A DNA stretch of 22,311 bases from assembly GCA_002284615.2 (NCBI GenBank), contig MU069638.1:346476-368786 (forward strand), read 5' to 3'. The notes under the pieces were generated by a model that searched no databases, was not told the origin of the DNA, and was given only the letters and a program-made list of their open reading frames with translations. Shown here in pieces: positions 1 to 20,727 of the stretch (position 1 is its first letter; every line of letters starts with the position of its first letter). Position numbers and translations under genes: made by a program. The stretch comes from Dunaliella salina. Lineage: Eukaryota; Chlorophyta; Chlorophyceae; Chlamydomonadales; Dunaliellaceae.

Positions 1-1302
1 GCGTGCGTGCGCGCACGTGAGATTGAGCCTTGGACATGCCCGACCATTTTTCTGTAGCTGGTGGGATCCTCCTGAGGCCCTGCCTTCACCTTTTACATCT
101 CAGAGTGCGGAAAATCATGAGAAATCTAATTGTTTTTTCAAGGATTCCAATGAATTTGTTGTGCCTCTCCAGGCAGACTTTTCAGTGTCCCTCATCCCCA
201 CTGTGCGTGAGGCCCATCCACCACCATAAAGGCCTCCAGCCTCTGCCCGAGCTATGTGCCTGCCCACCCATTGCCAGGACTGTGTGTGCTGGAATGTTTT
301 TGAGGTGCTGCCAGAGCTCCTTTTGGATGGGAGGGCTTCATGGCTGTTCCTGCCTTCATGGGCAGCTTGGATCACGCAAAAAGGTGCCTGTAGACGAACC
401 AAACCAACCTCATGAACAATTGTCGACAGAGCTGCTCTCCGTTTTGTGAGGGACAATCTGCGCTCATGAGTGCGCATATTCTGGCTGCTCCATGCATATG
501 AAGGCACACATTTAAAGCTGAGTGGTTTCCATGGCTAAAAATCCAAGGCCAAAAAAGCCACTCCCCGTGACGATGGAGGCACAAAGTTATAGCCGAGAGC
601 TTTCTGTGGCTGAAAAGGCAACCACGCAGACTCTTCATTTCCCGGCAAGAGACGGCTTAATTGTTCGATTAGTCGTCCCATGGCAAGGAATGAATACGCC
701 AGGAGATACGCCAGGGATGGTCTCTTTCTGTGAGATGTTTCTACGCGATGGCCAGGGTTGGTCCAGTGCTTTGAGGTGTTACTGTTAGATGTGGCATGCA
801 GAGGCAAGGCTAAGCGCACATGCATAATGTTTAGCATGGCCCTAGTGTCTCTGTGGTCAAAGTTGCAGGCGCTTGCTTTAACACAGACCTGGGCAGCAAA
901 AACCCTTGCTAGCTTTATGCACAAATCTGGGCAGCAAATCCTTGCGAGCTTTATTCACAGATCTAGGCAGCAAAGGCCTTGTCACGCGGCCACCCTCGTA
1001 GCTCTTCGTCATGGGACCACATTTCCGAGCACTTGAGAAGGAGCAAGTTGTGTGTCTAGGATGGGCTACTTCCGCACATGAACTTGGCAGAACTCCTTTT
1101 ATGAAAAACAATCCCTAGGGGGGTTGGAGCACACAAGAGCTGTGTGCTTTCCTGTGTCAGGTATACAAGGCTATTGTAAGGCTTTTGTTATACCCTGGGC
1201 TCTGCTTTTTCAGAAGTGAATTCATTTCTGCTGTCATCGTTCCCGCCCGCACATCGTGAAGCTGCACACTCACAGGCTGACTCGCATTTGTGGTGCACTC
1301 AG
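1..1302. other. Intronic or upstream sequence, no gene recognised
   Basis: Left part of the intron before the first visible SRPK exon. Several frames are open for 60-140 codons, but none has recognisable motifs and the composition is low in coding character. A short repeat around 893-975 (GGGCAGCAAAxxCCTTG..AGCTTTAT.CACA) occurs about three times. The missing N-lobe exons are not seen here. Confidence 0.6.
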
Positions 1303-11577
<10,275 letters not shown>

Positions 11578-11596
<19 letters not shown>

Positions 11597-11762
11597 GGCT
11601 GAGACAGGGTGTGTGTGTGTGTGTGTGAGGGGGTGTGAGGGCATGTGCCTTGCAGTGTAGACAGTTTGTGTGTGGGTGTGTGCCTTGTAGTGTAGGGCAG
11701 CAGGCACCAAGGCTGGGACAGTGTGTGTGCACGGGCGTGAGGGCGCGTGCCTTGCAGTGTAG

Positions 11763-11838
<76 letters not shown>
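11578..11838 (+). repeat. Minisatellite derived from the SRPK stop-codon region, left half
   Basis: GGCAGCAGGCACTGAGGCTG..AGACAGGGTGTGTG recurs at 11697 as GGCAGCAGGCACCAAGGCTG..GGACAGTGTG, interleaved with GTGCCTTGCAGTGTAG (11645, 11680, 11748). It runs into a (GT)n tract at 11765-11838. Confidence 0.85.
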
Positions 11839-11842
<4 letters not shown>

Positions 11843-13345
11843 TGCGAGCGCACACGTAGCAGAGACATGCATGTTTCCAGGTATTCTGAGATCAGGGAAG
11901 CAACCACAACAAGCGGCAGGAAGCTTAAAAGTACCGCATGATACTTGGCTCGATATGAAGTGAAAGTTGGGAAGGCTGGCATGGTGATGCTCTGCATGTA
12001 GCAGGTGTTTGGAAGTGGGTCTGCAAATTTGCAAATGGTGCTGTCACATGGTATGGGCATGTGGACTGAGACGGTGCTGCTGGAAGGTGTTAAGCCTACC
12101 AAGGGCTTGGTGGTTGCCATCTGCCGTTTTCAAAGCATCACGGATCTGAGCTTTGTCCTCACTTACCTGCACTGTGACGAATGCTGTGGTGGAGCGCCCT
12201 GTACTTCCAGGCATCCAGGTCTTGCATTCACCTGCAAATAGTTGCACTCCATCTCACAGTCACCCCACAAACATCTCGCATTATAATTGCTGTAAAAGAG
12301 GGAGCCAGCAGCTTCCGTGTTTGCACTGTTGTGTTCACTTCCACACTCGTTCTCCTCCTGAAAGTGGTCTTTTGGCACCTCCTGGGGTTGCACCTGCACA
12401 CCCTCTGCTGCTCTTGCGGAATGTGTCACTAGAATGTGCGGTTGCTGAGAGCAGACACGTTTCGATCTTGCGTCTTGTGAAATGCATGCAAGATGTCGTA
12501 CGTTCATGTTTGGTGCCGTCGGTGCCACCCTGGTATGCATAAAACGTGTCATTTGCAAATGCATCATCCCTGAACCAATCCACAAAACCAGGCACCTGTT
12601 TCACACCAGACGTGAAGCTGGAGGCATGCCGGGAGAAGATGCAATCCTCCTGCGTTTCGGGACGTGCATGCAAGATAGTGCCCCAGCTCAGCTGCCTGAC
12701 CTTGGGCCTCCTCCCTGCTTCGCAGGATGCCGAGGAAGGGGGCAGGGGTAGGGGTTTTGAGGTGTGCTGCAGTGACTTCTACTTCTTGTTGGTACTGAAC
12801 TCTTTCTGTCTCGTATCTCACCAACAAGTTTGCAATCCTTTCTGCTTCACAGGGTGCTGAGGAAGGGGGCAGGGGTAGGCAGCGCACGCGCAGACAATCT
12901 GACAGCAGCGGCAGCAACCCGCGCTGGTCGGAGTCCAAGTCGCGGTCCCGATCAGGCGGTGCCCCTCACAAGCGCACCAGCTGCAGCAGGGAGTATGAGA
13001 AGGTGGGCTGTGTGGTGTTTGCTGTGTTTTTAAGCGCCTCTGTGGTGCAGGAACAGGAACTGTTTTGATGGACCTGCGGGTTGTCTTCAATTGTCGGAAG
13101 ATGTGTTGGGCATGTAGGTGGCCAGGCCCTGGACAGGTGGCAGGACACTGCGCACCAGCCCCAGCGGGGAGTGTGAGAAGGTGGGTTGTGTGGTGTTTGC
13201 TGTCTGTGAAAAGCGCTTCCATGGCGCAGAAATGAGAGCTGATTTGATCGAATTTGCCGGTCGTTGCCTGCAGTCGAAAGTTGTGGGCAGCAGGTGGCCA
13301 GGCCCAGGACAGGTTTCAGGGTACAGAAGGAACAAAGAAGCGGAG
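11839..13345. repeat. 1507-bp block, second copy, probable assembly artefact
   Basis: It appears the same as 7996-9502 throughout. It enters from a (GT)n tract and stops at the single N at 13346. On both sides lies the same stop-codon minisatellite, so the block interrupts that array. It carries a second copy of SRPK exon 4 (12853-13002) and of the - strand ORF, out of order relative to the terminal exon. See findings for the artefact argument; a true recent duplication cannot be excluded. Confidence 0.9.
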
Positions 13346-13346
13346 N

Positions 13347-13600
13347 AGCAGTGTAGGCAGGGCGTGTGTGTAGGTGTGTGGTTGTGTGCCTTATAGTATA
13401 AGGCAACAGGCACTGGGGCTGAGACAGGGTGTTTATGTGGGTGTGCGGGTGTGTGCCTTGGGAGAGGAGATGTCAACTATTTTTTTTTAGTGTCCATTTG
13501 TGCTTAGAGCAACATGAGTGTTGCCACAAAGTGACTTGGTAACACACATGCGCGTTGGAGGTCAGCACAGGCACTGAGGCTGAGACAGGGTGTACATGCG
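13347..13600 (+). repeat. Minisatellite derived from the SRPK stop-codon region, right half
   Basis: AGCAGTGTAGGCAGGGCGTG, then GGCAACAGGCACTGGGGCTG..AGACAGGGTG at 13401 and GCACAGGCACTGAGGCTGAG..ACAGGGTG at 13567. These are further copies of the terminal-exon edge with GTGTGCCTT linkers, continuing the array cut at 11838. Confidence 0.8.
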
Positions 13601-14162
13601 TGTGGCGTGCTCTCCATCAGGGGGTGTCCATTGTTTTTTGGGGAGGGGGGGTGGATGACGCACTTGGCATGACCAGAGTGTTGTGATTTTGCAAGTGAAT
13701 GACAAACGTTTTTTTTGGATTAATGGTGGTGAGGAATACAAACGCACTGGTATGCTTGTGGGGAGCTTATATGGAAGCTGGGTTGGGGCCCATGAATAGA
13801 AGGAACACGAGGACCTTGGGGATGCCGTGGTGCATTGCTTTCAGCTGCTTGTGTGGTAGGAGGGCCTGGCTCAATGGCCCAGTGTGAAAGGACCACGGGA
13901 TGTGCTCATGAGCTTTGCATGTTGGAACATGATGAGGCGACTGCTGAAGTGCCTGCACTGCTGGACTCCACGCGGGCGTCTGTTGAGCTGAGTGTGTATA
14001 TCCTTTTTGTGTATGTGCAAAGATCTTTAACATGTGCTCCTGTGACAAAGCTGCGCGGCTGGGCCAGCATCACTCAGAGGTCCATAGGTGGCAAGCAGGC
14101 ATCATCTTTCAGCACACACAAACACACAAACACCAGACGTAGCCCAGAGTCGCTCTGCCTGA
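13601..14162. other. No gene recognised
   Basis: Contains T- and G-runs (13639-13650, 13707-13716). Several 60-100 codon frames on both strands have no recognisable motif. It could be 3' flank of the SRPK gene or the upstream part of the next gene. Confidence 0.4.
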
Positions 14163-14453
14163 GCCCGTGTCGCCCTCGCTGCTGCCCCTGCTGCTGCTGC
14201 TGCTCTCGCATACTCTGCCGTTGCCGCTGCGCCGCCACCGCCGGCTGCTGCTGCTGCTGCTCCTCCTCTGCCCAAGCTGGTGGCCAGCCTCATTCTAAGA
14301 GAGGGACCTGGCGGAACGGACGCATTGATGTGCTTCAGCTGGCCCCAATCTGGGCAAGAAAGATGCGCTGCGACCGGCCTTAACCTAAGAGAGGCCTGGC
14401 GGGATGGATGCACAGAGCGAGGGAGAGATGCGCTGGCCGCGCCCTGCTGCTGA
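14163..14453 (+). CDS. Ala/Pro-rich ORF fragment of unknown function
   Basis: A frame without a start codon is open between TGA at 14160 and TGA at 14451. It reads ARVALAAAPAAAAALAY, AVAAAPPPPAAAAAAPPLPK, LVASLILREGPGGTDALMCF and SWPQSGQERCAATG. The region is GC-richer than its surroundings, and the Ala/Pro linker followed by mixed sequence is common in green algal proteins. The DNA has an internal partial duplication (CTAAGAGAGG..CCTGGCGG at 14295 and 14385). An overlapping + frame from ATG 14404 (MDAQSEGEMRWPRPAAEK, then a GAAAAG|GTCTCT donor-like site) is an alternative. Neither is certain to be expressed. Confidence 0.25.
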   Translation, partial: ARVALAAAPAAAAALAYSAVAAAPPPPAAAAAAPPLPKLVASLILREGPGGTDALMCFSWPQSGQERCAATGLNLREAWRDGCTERGRDALAAPCC

Positions 14454-14789
14454 AAAGGTCTCTACCAATGGACCAGGTCCCGAGCGCACGTTGCACGAAC
14501 AGAAAGTGGCTTCTCCTGCACTGGATGCTGGTGGTGGTGGACAAAGTGGGAGGGCCGCGCGGCTCAAGGGGCTGCTCGCTTGTGTGCTTGCTCACACTCT
14601 CGGGCTTACTCCCACGAAGTTCCTTGTCTCGCCTCCTGCCGTACTTTTTAAGTCTTCGGCAGCACGAGGATTCAAGTAGCCTGCACTGTGCCCATTGCCC
14701 TCCTTGCAGCGGCATGCTAGCCAAGCATCTCCAGGTATCGCCCTCATCACCCTCTCCCCCCTTCCTGAAAGAAGAACTGTGTGCTGTGC

Positions 14790-15080
14790 TGTTTGTCTGT
14801 CCTGGACCATGCTGCTTGGTGTTAGGGAGTTTGCATACTGCATTTGCATTTGCATTTTGCACATATTTACACTTGCACTTGGGAGTTTGCATACCGCCAC
14901 CGCTGTTTGCCTGTCTTGAACCATGCTGTTTGGTGTTTGGGAGTCTGCATACCGCATTTGCATTCGCGTTTGCATTTTGCACATGTTTGCATTTGCATAC
15001 CGCATTTGCATCTGGGAGTTTGCATACCGCCACCGCTGTTTGTCTGTCTCGGACCATGCTGCTTGGTGCTTGGGAGCCCA
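14790..15080. repeat. Tandem repeat with many ATTTGCAT octamers
   Basis: Three copies start at 14790, 14904 and 15037: TGTTTGTCTGTCCTGGACCA, TGCTGCTTGGTGTTAGGGAG, TTTGCATACCGC, then runs of GCATTTGCATTTGCATTTTG and CACATRTTT. The period is 114-133 bp. No gene is seen from 14680 to 15250. Confidence 0.85.
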
Positions 15081-15249
15081 TGGCGTTCTGCTCCAGCGTT
15101 AAGAAAAAAACCTGTGATGTATTGCTAATCTTATGGAACATTAATGGAACTTGAATACCCTCGGCATCCTGCTCCTGCATCCCAACAAGGGCCGGAGTAA
15201 TGTGATTTTTGGTTTGTACCGCAAGTTTCAATCACATCTGATGCGACTC

Positions 15250-15660
15250 AGGACCTTCTCAGCATGAGGCAAGACAGGCTGGCCATGACATGCTGCAAAC
15301 TTGCTGCTGCATCGGGGCAACGTTAGCTTGCCCCTTAGCACACCTGCACCAACAACCTTTTGTAGTTGGGCATGTCTGCTCACACGGCACCTCTTGATTC
15401 ACCTGGTCCAAAAGCGATGGCATCCCTCCGTTTACCTGATGCACCAGCGATGGATCAGTTGGATTGGTGTTGCATACACTTGCCCTTTTGAAAAAGGGGA
15501 TTGCATTTATCAGATGGACGCTAGCGAACGCTTGCAGCTGGCCTGCGCCTCAGCACATGCAGCCCTGGGGTTGCAAGTTGCACCCAAGGCTGCCCTGCTC
15601 GTCCCTTTTGCATTTGCCTTTCTGAGAGGCACATTTGCCTCGTTGATCCCAGGCCTGCCC
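15250..15660. other. No gene recognised
   Basis: A + frame (15301-15696) is open for 131 codons but has no recognisable motif, and its last part runs into the downstream repeat. I leave it unassigned. Confidence 0.35.
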
Positions 15661-15910
15661 TGCATGGAGTTTGCTGTAAATCATCAAAGCATTTAGCCCC
15701 AGCTGTAAACCATCACAGCAGCTCTTTTGAGAGACCATGCTTTGGCCTTATTTGGCACTTGCCGTAAATCATCACAGCATTTGCCTTATTGAGAGACGCA
15801 TTTGCCTTGTTGACCCCAGGCCTGCCGTGCATGGCCCTTGCTGTGAATCATCAAAGCATTTGGCCCCAGCTGTAAATCATCAAAGCATTTGCCTTATTGA
15901 GAGACCATGT
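15661..15910. repeat. Short tandem repeat of TGTAAATCATCAAAGCATTT units
   Basis: Five copies near 15674, 15703, 15762, 15841 and 15869, linked by GCCTTATTGAGAGAC and CCCCAGGCCTGCC pieces. Several carry TGTAA, the pentanucleotide used as the poly(A) signal in green algae, so this array could hold multiple weak polyadenylation sites (inference). Confidence 0.7.
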
Positions 15911-16139
15911 GGTTGCCTCAGCTCAATCAAGCATCTCTTTTATTTGTGTTTGTCTGTGCATGGATGTGCAAATAATATTTCTGGGCGCTCTCTTCCTTGA
16001 GTGACCACCCTTAAGAAGTTGCATGCATGTATGTCAATTGTCAACACCCTCAGCCATTCCCAATTTGGAGACATGCGCTAACTTATTGGTCCCTGTGTCA
16101 AGCAGCTTCATGTAAAGACCAGCCGTTGCGCTTTGGGCT

Positions 16140-16180
16140 TGCGCTGAAAAGAAAAGGAAAGAAAAGAAAAAGAAAGTTAT
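16140..16180. repeat. Purine-rich tract
   Basis: GAAAAGAAAAGGAAAGAAAAG followed by AAAAAGAAAG forms an almost pure purine stretch. No gene is seen in 15911-16227. Confidence 0.7.
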
Positions 16181-16227
16181 ACAGGCATTGAACCGACTCC
16201 CCACATCTGAAACATGTGTGTGCAGTC

Positions 16228-16525
16228 TTGTCCATCCATGAGGTTCTGGACAAGAAGTGTGCGCTGCTTCAGAAGAGGTCTTAAAATTTTGTTAGAAGAG
16301 CAGTGGATGCTTACCCCTTGTGTCCATTCACAAGGTTCTGAACAGGAAGTTTGCATACACTCTGTTGTGCTCTGCACTCTGGTGTGCACTGCTTCAGAGC
16401 ATATTTGACATGATAAAACACAGCAGTGGATGCACGCTCCTTCTGTCCATCTATGAGGTTTTGGATAGAAAGTATGCACTGCTTTAGAAGACATGTCATT
16501 AGACAGCAATGGATGCATGCCCTTT
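16228..16525. repeat. Three-copy ~115-bp tandem repeat
   Basis: The unit TGTCCATCxATGAGGTTCTGG, (A/G)AAGT(G/T)TGC, CTGCTTCAGAAG, then AGCAGTGGATGC(A/T) occurs near 16228, 16320 and 16445. It lies upstream of the RS-like terminal exon. The unit shows no coding function. Confidence 0.75.
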
Positions 16526-16646
16526 CATTTCTTAACATGCCCATCCACATGCCATGATAATTCACCGGCCAAACATTCGGCTATATGAAATGTACTTGGT
16601 TTCAATGCGCACTGTGTTTTACTTGATTGCTCCTGCATGCATGCAG

Positions 16647-16761
16647 GTCTCCGTCTCCGTCACCATCGACAAGGCATGACAGCAGAGGGAGCGGCAGAAA
16701 GCGCAGCAGCAGTGGCAGCAGCAGCAAATGCAGCACCAGCTCTCAAACAGCAGCAGTATGA
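16647..16761 (+). CDS. RS-like terminal exon of an unidentified gene
   Basis: After an acceptor-like CTGCATGCATGCAG, one base completes a codon and the frame reads SPSPSPSTRHDSRGSGRKRS, then SSGSSSKCSTSSQTAAV and TGA. The SPSPSPS start and the SRGSGRKRSSS core look like the tail of an SR-type splicing factor, cyclin L or a related nuclear protein, but no upstream exon carrying a domain was found, so the gene is unidentified. It needs an intron in phase 2. It does not fit as an alternative last exon of the SRPK gene, whose preceding exons end in phase 0. Confidence 0.4.
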
Positions 16762-17190
16762 TTTTTGCCATTTTAATTTGGGTCTACTTCCCTTGCATTT
16801 CAGTGTTTCTTCGCCAGTTTCAAAGGGCAGGCTTTGTTTGTTACATCCCCTTTCCTTGGATGAAAGAACCCCAAGGACGCATATATCATCAGCCTGCCTG
16901 GTGTAGCTCCTTATGAATTCTGTTTTCCGTCTCGTTCTTTGCAAGTGCATGTATTGTGCTCACTTTGTACCTGGAGTTCTCCAGGCAGCAGGCCTATCAA
17001 CAGCCAGGGCTTTTGAGGGGTGGTACCAACACATTACTCTCCAGCTGTTTTTACTAATAAATTGTGCCCAAAAGCATGGTCTCCATTATGAAGCTCAGAA
17101 GCTAGATACAGGTCATTGCAACAAAGACCTGAGTCAATATTGCAGGCTGCTAGCCTGCTCATGAAAAGAAGGTTCACCATGAAAAAGATG
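16762..17190. other. Intergenic or 3' flanking sequence
   Basis: No gene recognised. An AATAAA hexamer occurs near 17056. This stretch separates the RS-like exon from the 3' end of the - strand retroelement. Confidence 0.4.
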
Positions 17191-17194
17191 CAAG

Positions 17195-18716
17195 GTTACA
17201 AGGTTACAATTGGGTTTGACCTTCAGCCAGGTTGTTTGGCTGCTTGGCCTGATGAACTGTTCCATCCAAAAAAGGAATATCCATGAGATTAGAAATAAAA
17301 CGATAAGTCTCATTTGTTTGGTCCTGTAAGAAATGAAAGACATCCTCAGAAGTAGCCTGGGTGTAGTAAAAAGCGCCTGTCTCGTCCTGAAGAACTCTGT
17401 GAGCAGAGGGGAATTCAGAAAAGAGGTGTTCATAAGTCCTTCGAAGAGAACACGCAGTACCGCAGGAACAAAGGAACACAGCATGTTTTTCATCTTGGAG
17501 TCCTCCTAGGTCACATTTATCACAAACTGAAGTTTGCTCCTGCCAAAGTGATGTCTCAACTCTTAGGGTGTGTGCATGCAATCGAAAGCGTGCGATGTTT
17601 CTCAGCATATGCTTGCCTAAATCAAGATGCAAATACCTAGGGACAGAAAAGGGCGCTCCATGAGCAGCCAAAGGCTTCAAAGGGAGAGCCACCCAGTGGT
17701 GATACTTGGCTAATTTGTTCACACGCTCATTGTGCTCTGCCAAGGCAGCCGCATTCCAAACACCTCGTAGCCTTTTTTCAGATCAACAACAAACTCCTTC
17801 AGTGCTACTGGCTGCCCTGAACGCACACATTGAATTAACATATTGCACCTGTCCAAGCCATTACATGCTGCCAAAAACCTGAGGTCCAACATTTACGAGA
17901 TACACAGCTCATGTCACCATCTGCTTGCAGCACTTTGCGCAGTGTAATACTGTTGCTGCGCTGCAAAGCATTGTAAAATGTGACTGCTGCACGGAACCAA
18001 TAAAACTGCAAAGGCTCATGACCACATTCCCGTCGAACAGACCAGTTAGGAGTGGTACGCTTCACCCCAAGGAAGCGCTTCAGTAAGCACAGATGCACAG
18101 TTTGTAAAGGGCAGTCCCATTCAGCACCTTCTCTCATGTGTTTAGTGCCCCAGATTTGACAAGCATACATGCTAGCAGGGAGAGCATATGCTTTAGCCAG
18201 CCAGAGCATGGTATGCGGCCTGTCAGTCAAGTGGTACTCTGACGCAAATTGCCTGATCCGTCTACATCCAGCCAGGAAGGAGCGCACATGTGTTCGGCAG
18301 TCGCCTGAGGGTTGCGCTGCTTTGTGAACAGCATGCCCAAATATTTGAAAGACTCTGCACAAGCCAAGCGCGCTCCACCTAAAGTAAAGACTGGCACATT
18401 ATTGCCCTTAGAATTGAAATGCACAATCTCAGACTTGGCAGCATTTATCACCAATCCTTTCCGCCGAGCATAAGCATGCAACCTATCCAACATCAACTGG
18501 AGTTGACCAGGCTGGTTACTGGTAAGGCACAGATCGTCTGCATACAGCATATGCGTAACATGGAGATTGCTTGCACCTGTAACTGCCCCTTGCACATTTT
18601 CTGCCAAGCAATCCGCATCATTGATGTACAGGGAAAAGAGCATGGGGGAAAGCGGGCAGCCTTGCTTAACTGCAAAAGAGGGCGCACATGTACAGAAGAT
18701 AACGCTTGTCAGACTT
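17195..18716 (-). mobile_element. Non-LTR retrotransposon (LINE) fragment, 5'-truncated and frameshifted
   Basis: Reading the - strand from 18716, the frame gives SFAVKQGCPLSPMLFSLYI (the RT motif before the catalytic box), then MLYADDLCLTS with the YADD active site at 18544-18533, and ARRKGLVINAAKSEIVHFN. After a frameshift near 18300 it continues FASEYHLTDRPHTMLWLAKA and CLLKRFLGVKRTTPNWSVRR. After a second frameshift near 17755 it continues AEHNERVNKLAKYHHW and a C-x2-C-x9-H-x4-C knuckle (C at 17524), ending at TAA near 17204. TGTAACCTTGTAACC follows. RT domains upstream of the QGCPLSP motif and the endonuclease are missing. The architecture resembles the L1 group, which is inference. Confidence 0.85.
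17204..18716 (-). pseudogene. Reverse transcriptase ORF2 remnant
   Basis: Coding remnant of the element above, in three frames: 18716-18300 (RT palm with YADD), 18362-17835 (post-RT region), and about 17755-17204 (C-terminal knuckle and tail ending PNNLAEGQTQL). At least two frameshifts and the lost N-terminal half make it inactive. The YADD residues are intact. Confidence 0.8.
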
Positions 18717-19723
18717 CACTTTAGTCCTACAGAGTGCCAAGATTAATGTTGGTCAGTTTCGTCACTTTTGCCAGGAATGGAGCAGGCCTGCTGAAGAAAG
18801 AGAATGGAAGGGAAGGATCAGCTTAGCTGAAGCAAGAATGTGCATGTGATCGAAACAGTCCAACCTCAGAAGCAGATAAAGGTGCATTGGAAGGTGAAAA
18901 GCCTATGCCATCCAAAGAGCCAGGCTGATCAGCTGGTGAAACATACACAACCAGCTATCAAGGTTAACAACAAGTTAACAAGACCACTTTCTACAATGAC
19001 TTTGTTGCTAGGATCCACTGGAGAACGTCAGGGACATGAGCAAGAAAAATTCCACCAAACATAAATGGTGATGCACAAGGTTTGACGGGGATCTGGTAAA
19101 GTATCTGCATCTACCCTTGAATTGCTCAGCACAGCAGCCTGGTAACGGCAGCAATTGTCCAAAAACCCACCATGACCTCCCAGGAAAAAGGCCTGGTATA
19201 ATGTTTCAGCCAATAGTCCACCAACCAGGCGAACGCATGAGGTCCACAGGAAAGAACAGTTCTGCACCACAGTCTAGACTTGGCCTCCTGATGGAGCACT
19301 GCTGTCCTGACACCCTGTGCACAGAGGCCAGCCAGAAGGTAGTCCACAGAACACTAGAGCCATAGTCCTTCTGCATGCAGCAAAGCATGTCAAGCTTGCA
19401 CAATATGCTCGCAATGTAATGTCAAAACACACACATTGAATGCCAAATAACAAGGAAGCACCTGTGGCGGCTTCCCTAATTCCATAGTCAAATTCACACT
19501 CAGATAATGCTGCGCATCTTGATCGGCGTACAGTACAGATTTTTTTTTTGCTCTGCGCCTGAGTGAATTTTTGAAGGGGTGCATAGTGCATAGGTGGTGT
19601 GCAACATGTTGTGCAATTGATTCCTCTATTGCTTGATCGACTTTTCAACTCCCACACCAGCTAAATTTGAGGCCCTCAAGCAGCACAAAGCCCTTGAAGT
19701 GCTGCCAAAAGTTGCTGCACAGA
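18717..19723. other. Unassigned sequence, possibly another decayed LINE piece
   Basis: No gene. A weak similarity, CAGCAATTGTCCAAAAACCC at 19151 to CATGCTGCCAAAAACCTGAG at 17864, and a - strand GFLDNCCRYQAAVL versus GFWQHVMAWTGAI, suggests a very old copy of the same RT element. It is too decayed to delimit. Confidence 0.3.
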
Positions 19724-20250
19724 TTTAAAAACAAGGTTTACAAGCTTTACAATAGGAAATGAAGCCTTCAGCCATTTAGTCTGGCTGCTCGGCTTATGTA
19801 AGAAGGAGTCTACAGTGTACTGGAAAAGGACATGAAGGCACTGTCATCACACACAAATTGACTTCAGATAGCAGGTGAAAGAAAAATGACAGCACCAATT
19901 CTAAGAGCACAGTGGAGGTTTCCAGGAGATTAAAAGTGAGGACTGTCCAAAGGCAGCACTCAACAGAGGCACAGAGGTGCTTGGCACAGTACAGGGGTGA
20001 ACATGCAAACAGAGGTACCGCCATAGGAATACCTTCTGACTGGAGAAACTGGAATCTGCGTTCAAGCAAGGACAACATAGGTTCCAGCCATGAAAGTTTT
20101 GAAAGCTTTCCCGGAAAAAAACCTGAGCAATGCTCTCATTCCAACCGCTTATGCACAAGCTTTGCCTGTTTGCTTCCCAGCCCACCTCAGGCCCACAGGC
20201 GCATCATGAAGCCACCCCAACATGGTATAAATTTTTTTTCTATACCAAAA
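19724..20250 (-). mobile_element. Older, decayed relative of the - strand LINE (3' end)
   Basis: AAACAAGGTTTACAAGCTTT..ACAAT and CCTTCAGCCATTTAGTCTGG match CAAGGTTACAAGGTTACAAT and CCTTCAGCCAGGTTGTTTGG at the 3' end of the element at 17195. In translation AVPLFACSPLYCAKHLCASVE aligns with AVFLCSCGTACSLRRTYEHL, and a frame ending AEQPD*MAEG aligns with AKQPNNLAEG. Stops and indels are abundant. The upstream limit is not clear. Confidence 0.55.
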
Positions 20251-20727
20251 TAGGTTCCACCACACGGAACACCAACAGGCAGGAGAAGACAACCATCCAT
20301 TCTTGCGCAGGCAAAACGTATGGACTGCCACTTCCCTGTGCGGGCAGCTGGCGGTCTGCGCTTCTTGTTTAGGCTGAGCCTCCATTCACACTTCCTCCAG
20401 CTGCACAAACTTCCTCCAGCTGCACACACCAAGGTATCTCATCTCCAGCTGCATGCGCTTAACGCAAAAAAAAGCCCAGCAAGATACACAAGATACAAAC
20501 ATGAAACATGTTCGTTTGCCAAAAAAAGTGCACAATGACTACACTACCTATAGCGGAGACGCATGTGTGTCCCAATGGTGCGTTCTCACGAGAAAGCGAG
20601 AGATGGCAAGGCTTTTTCATCTGAATTCAAATTCGTCCAAAACATGGCACTTTTGTGGTAACAAACAGTTATCAGAAACAGCCATTATCACTGGGAGCAG
20701 CATAACCATTCTGCTCTGCAGGTATTA
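20251..20727. other. No gene recognised
   Basis: Includes a CTTCCTCCAGCTGCACA direct repeat (20391-20425). A + frame from 20453 is open into the next element but has no recognisable motif. Confidence 0.4.

Noticed and set aside
30..638. Overlapping 88-139 codon frames at the left edge
   Set aside because: Several frames overlap on both strands with no motif, and the region fits an intron.
12853..13002. Second copy of the RS-like exon as a paralogous gene or extra exon
   Set aside because: It lies after the terminal exon inside the apparently identical block that ends at an N, so it is most likely an assembly duplicate.
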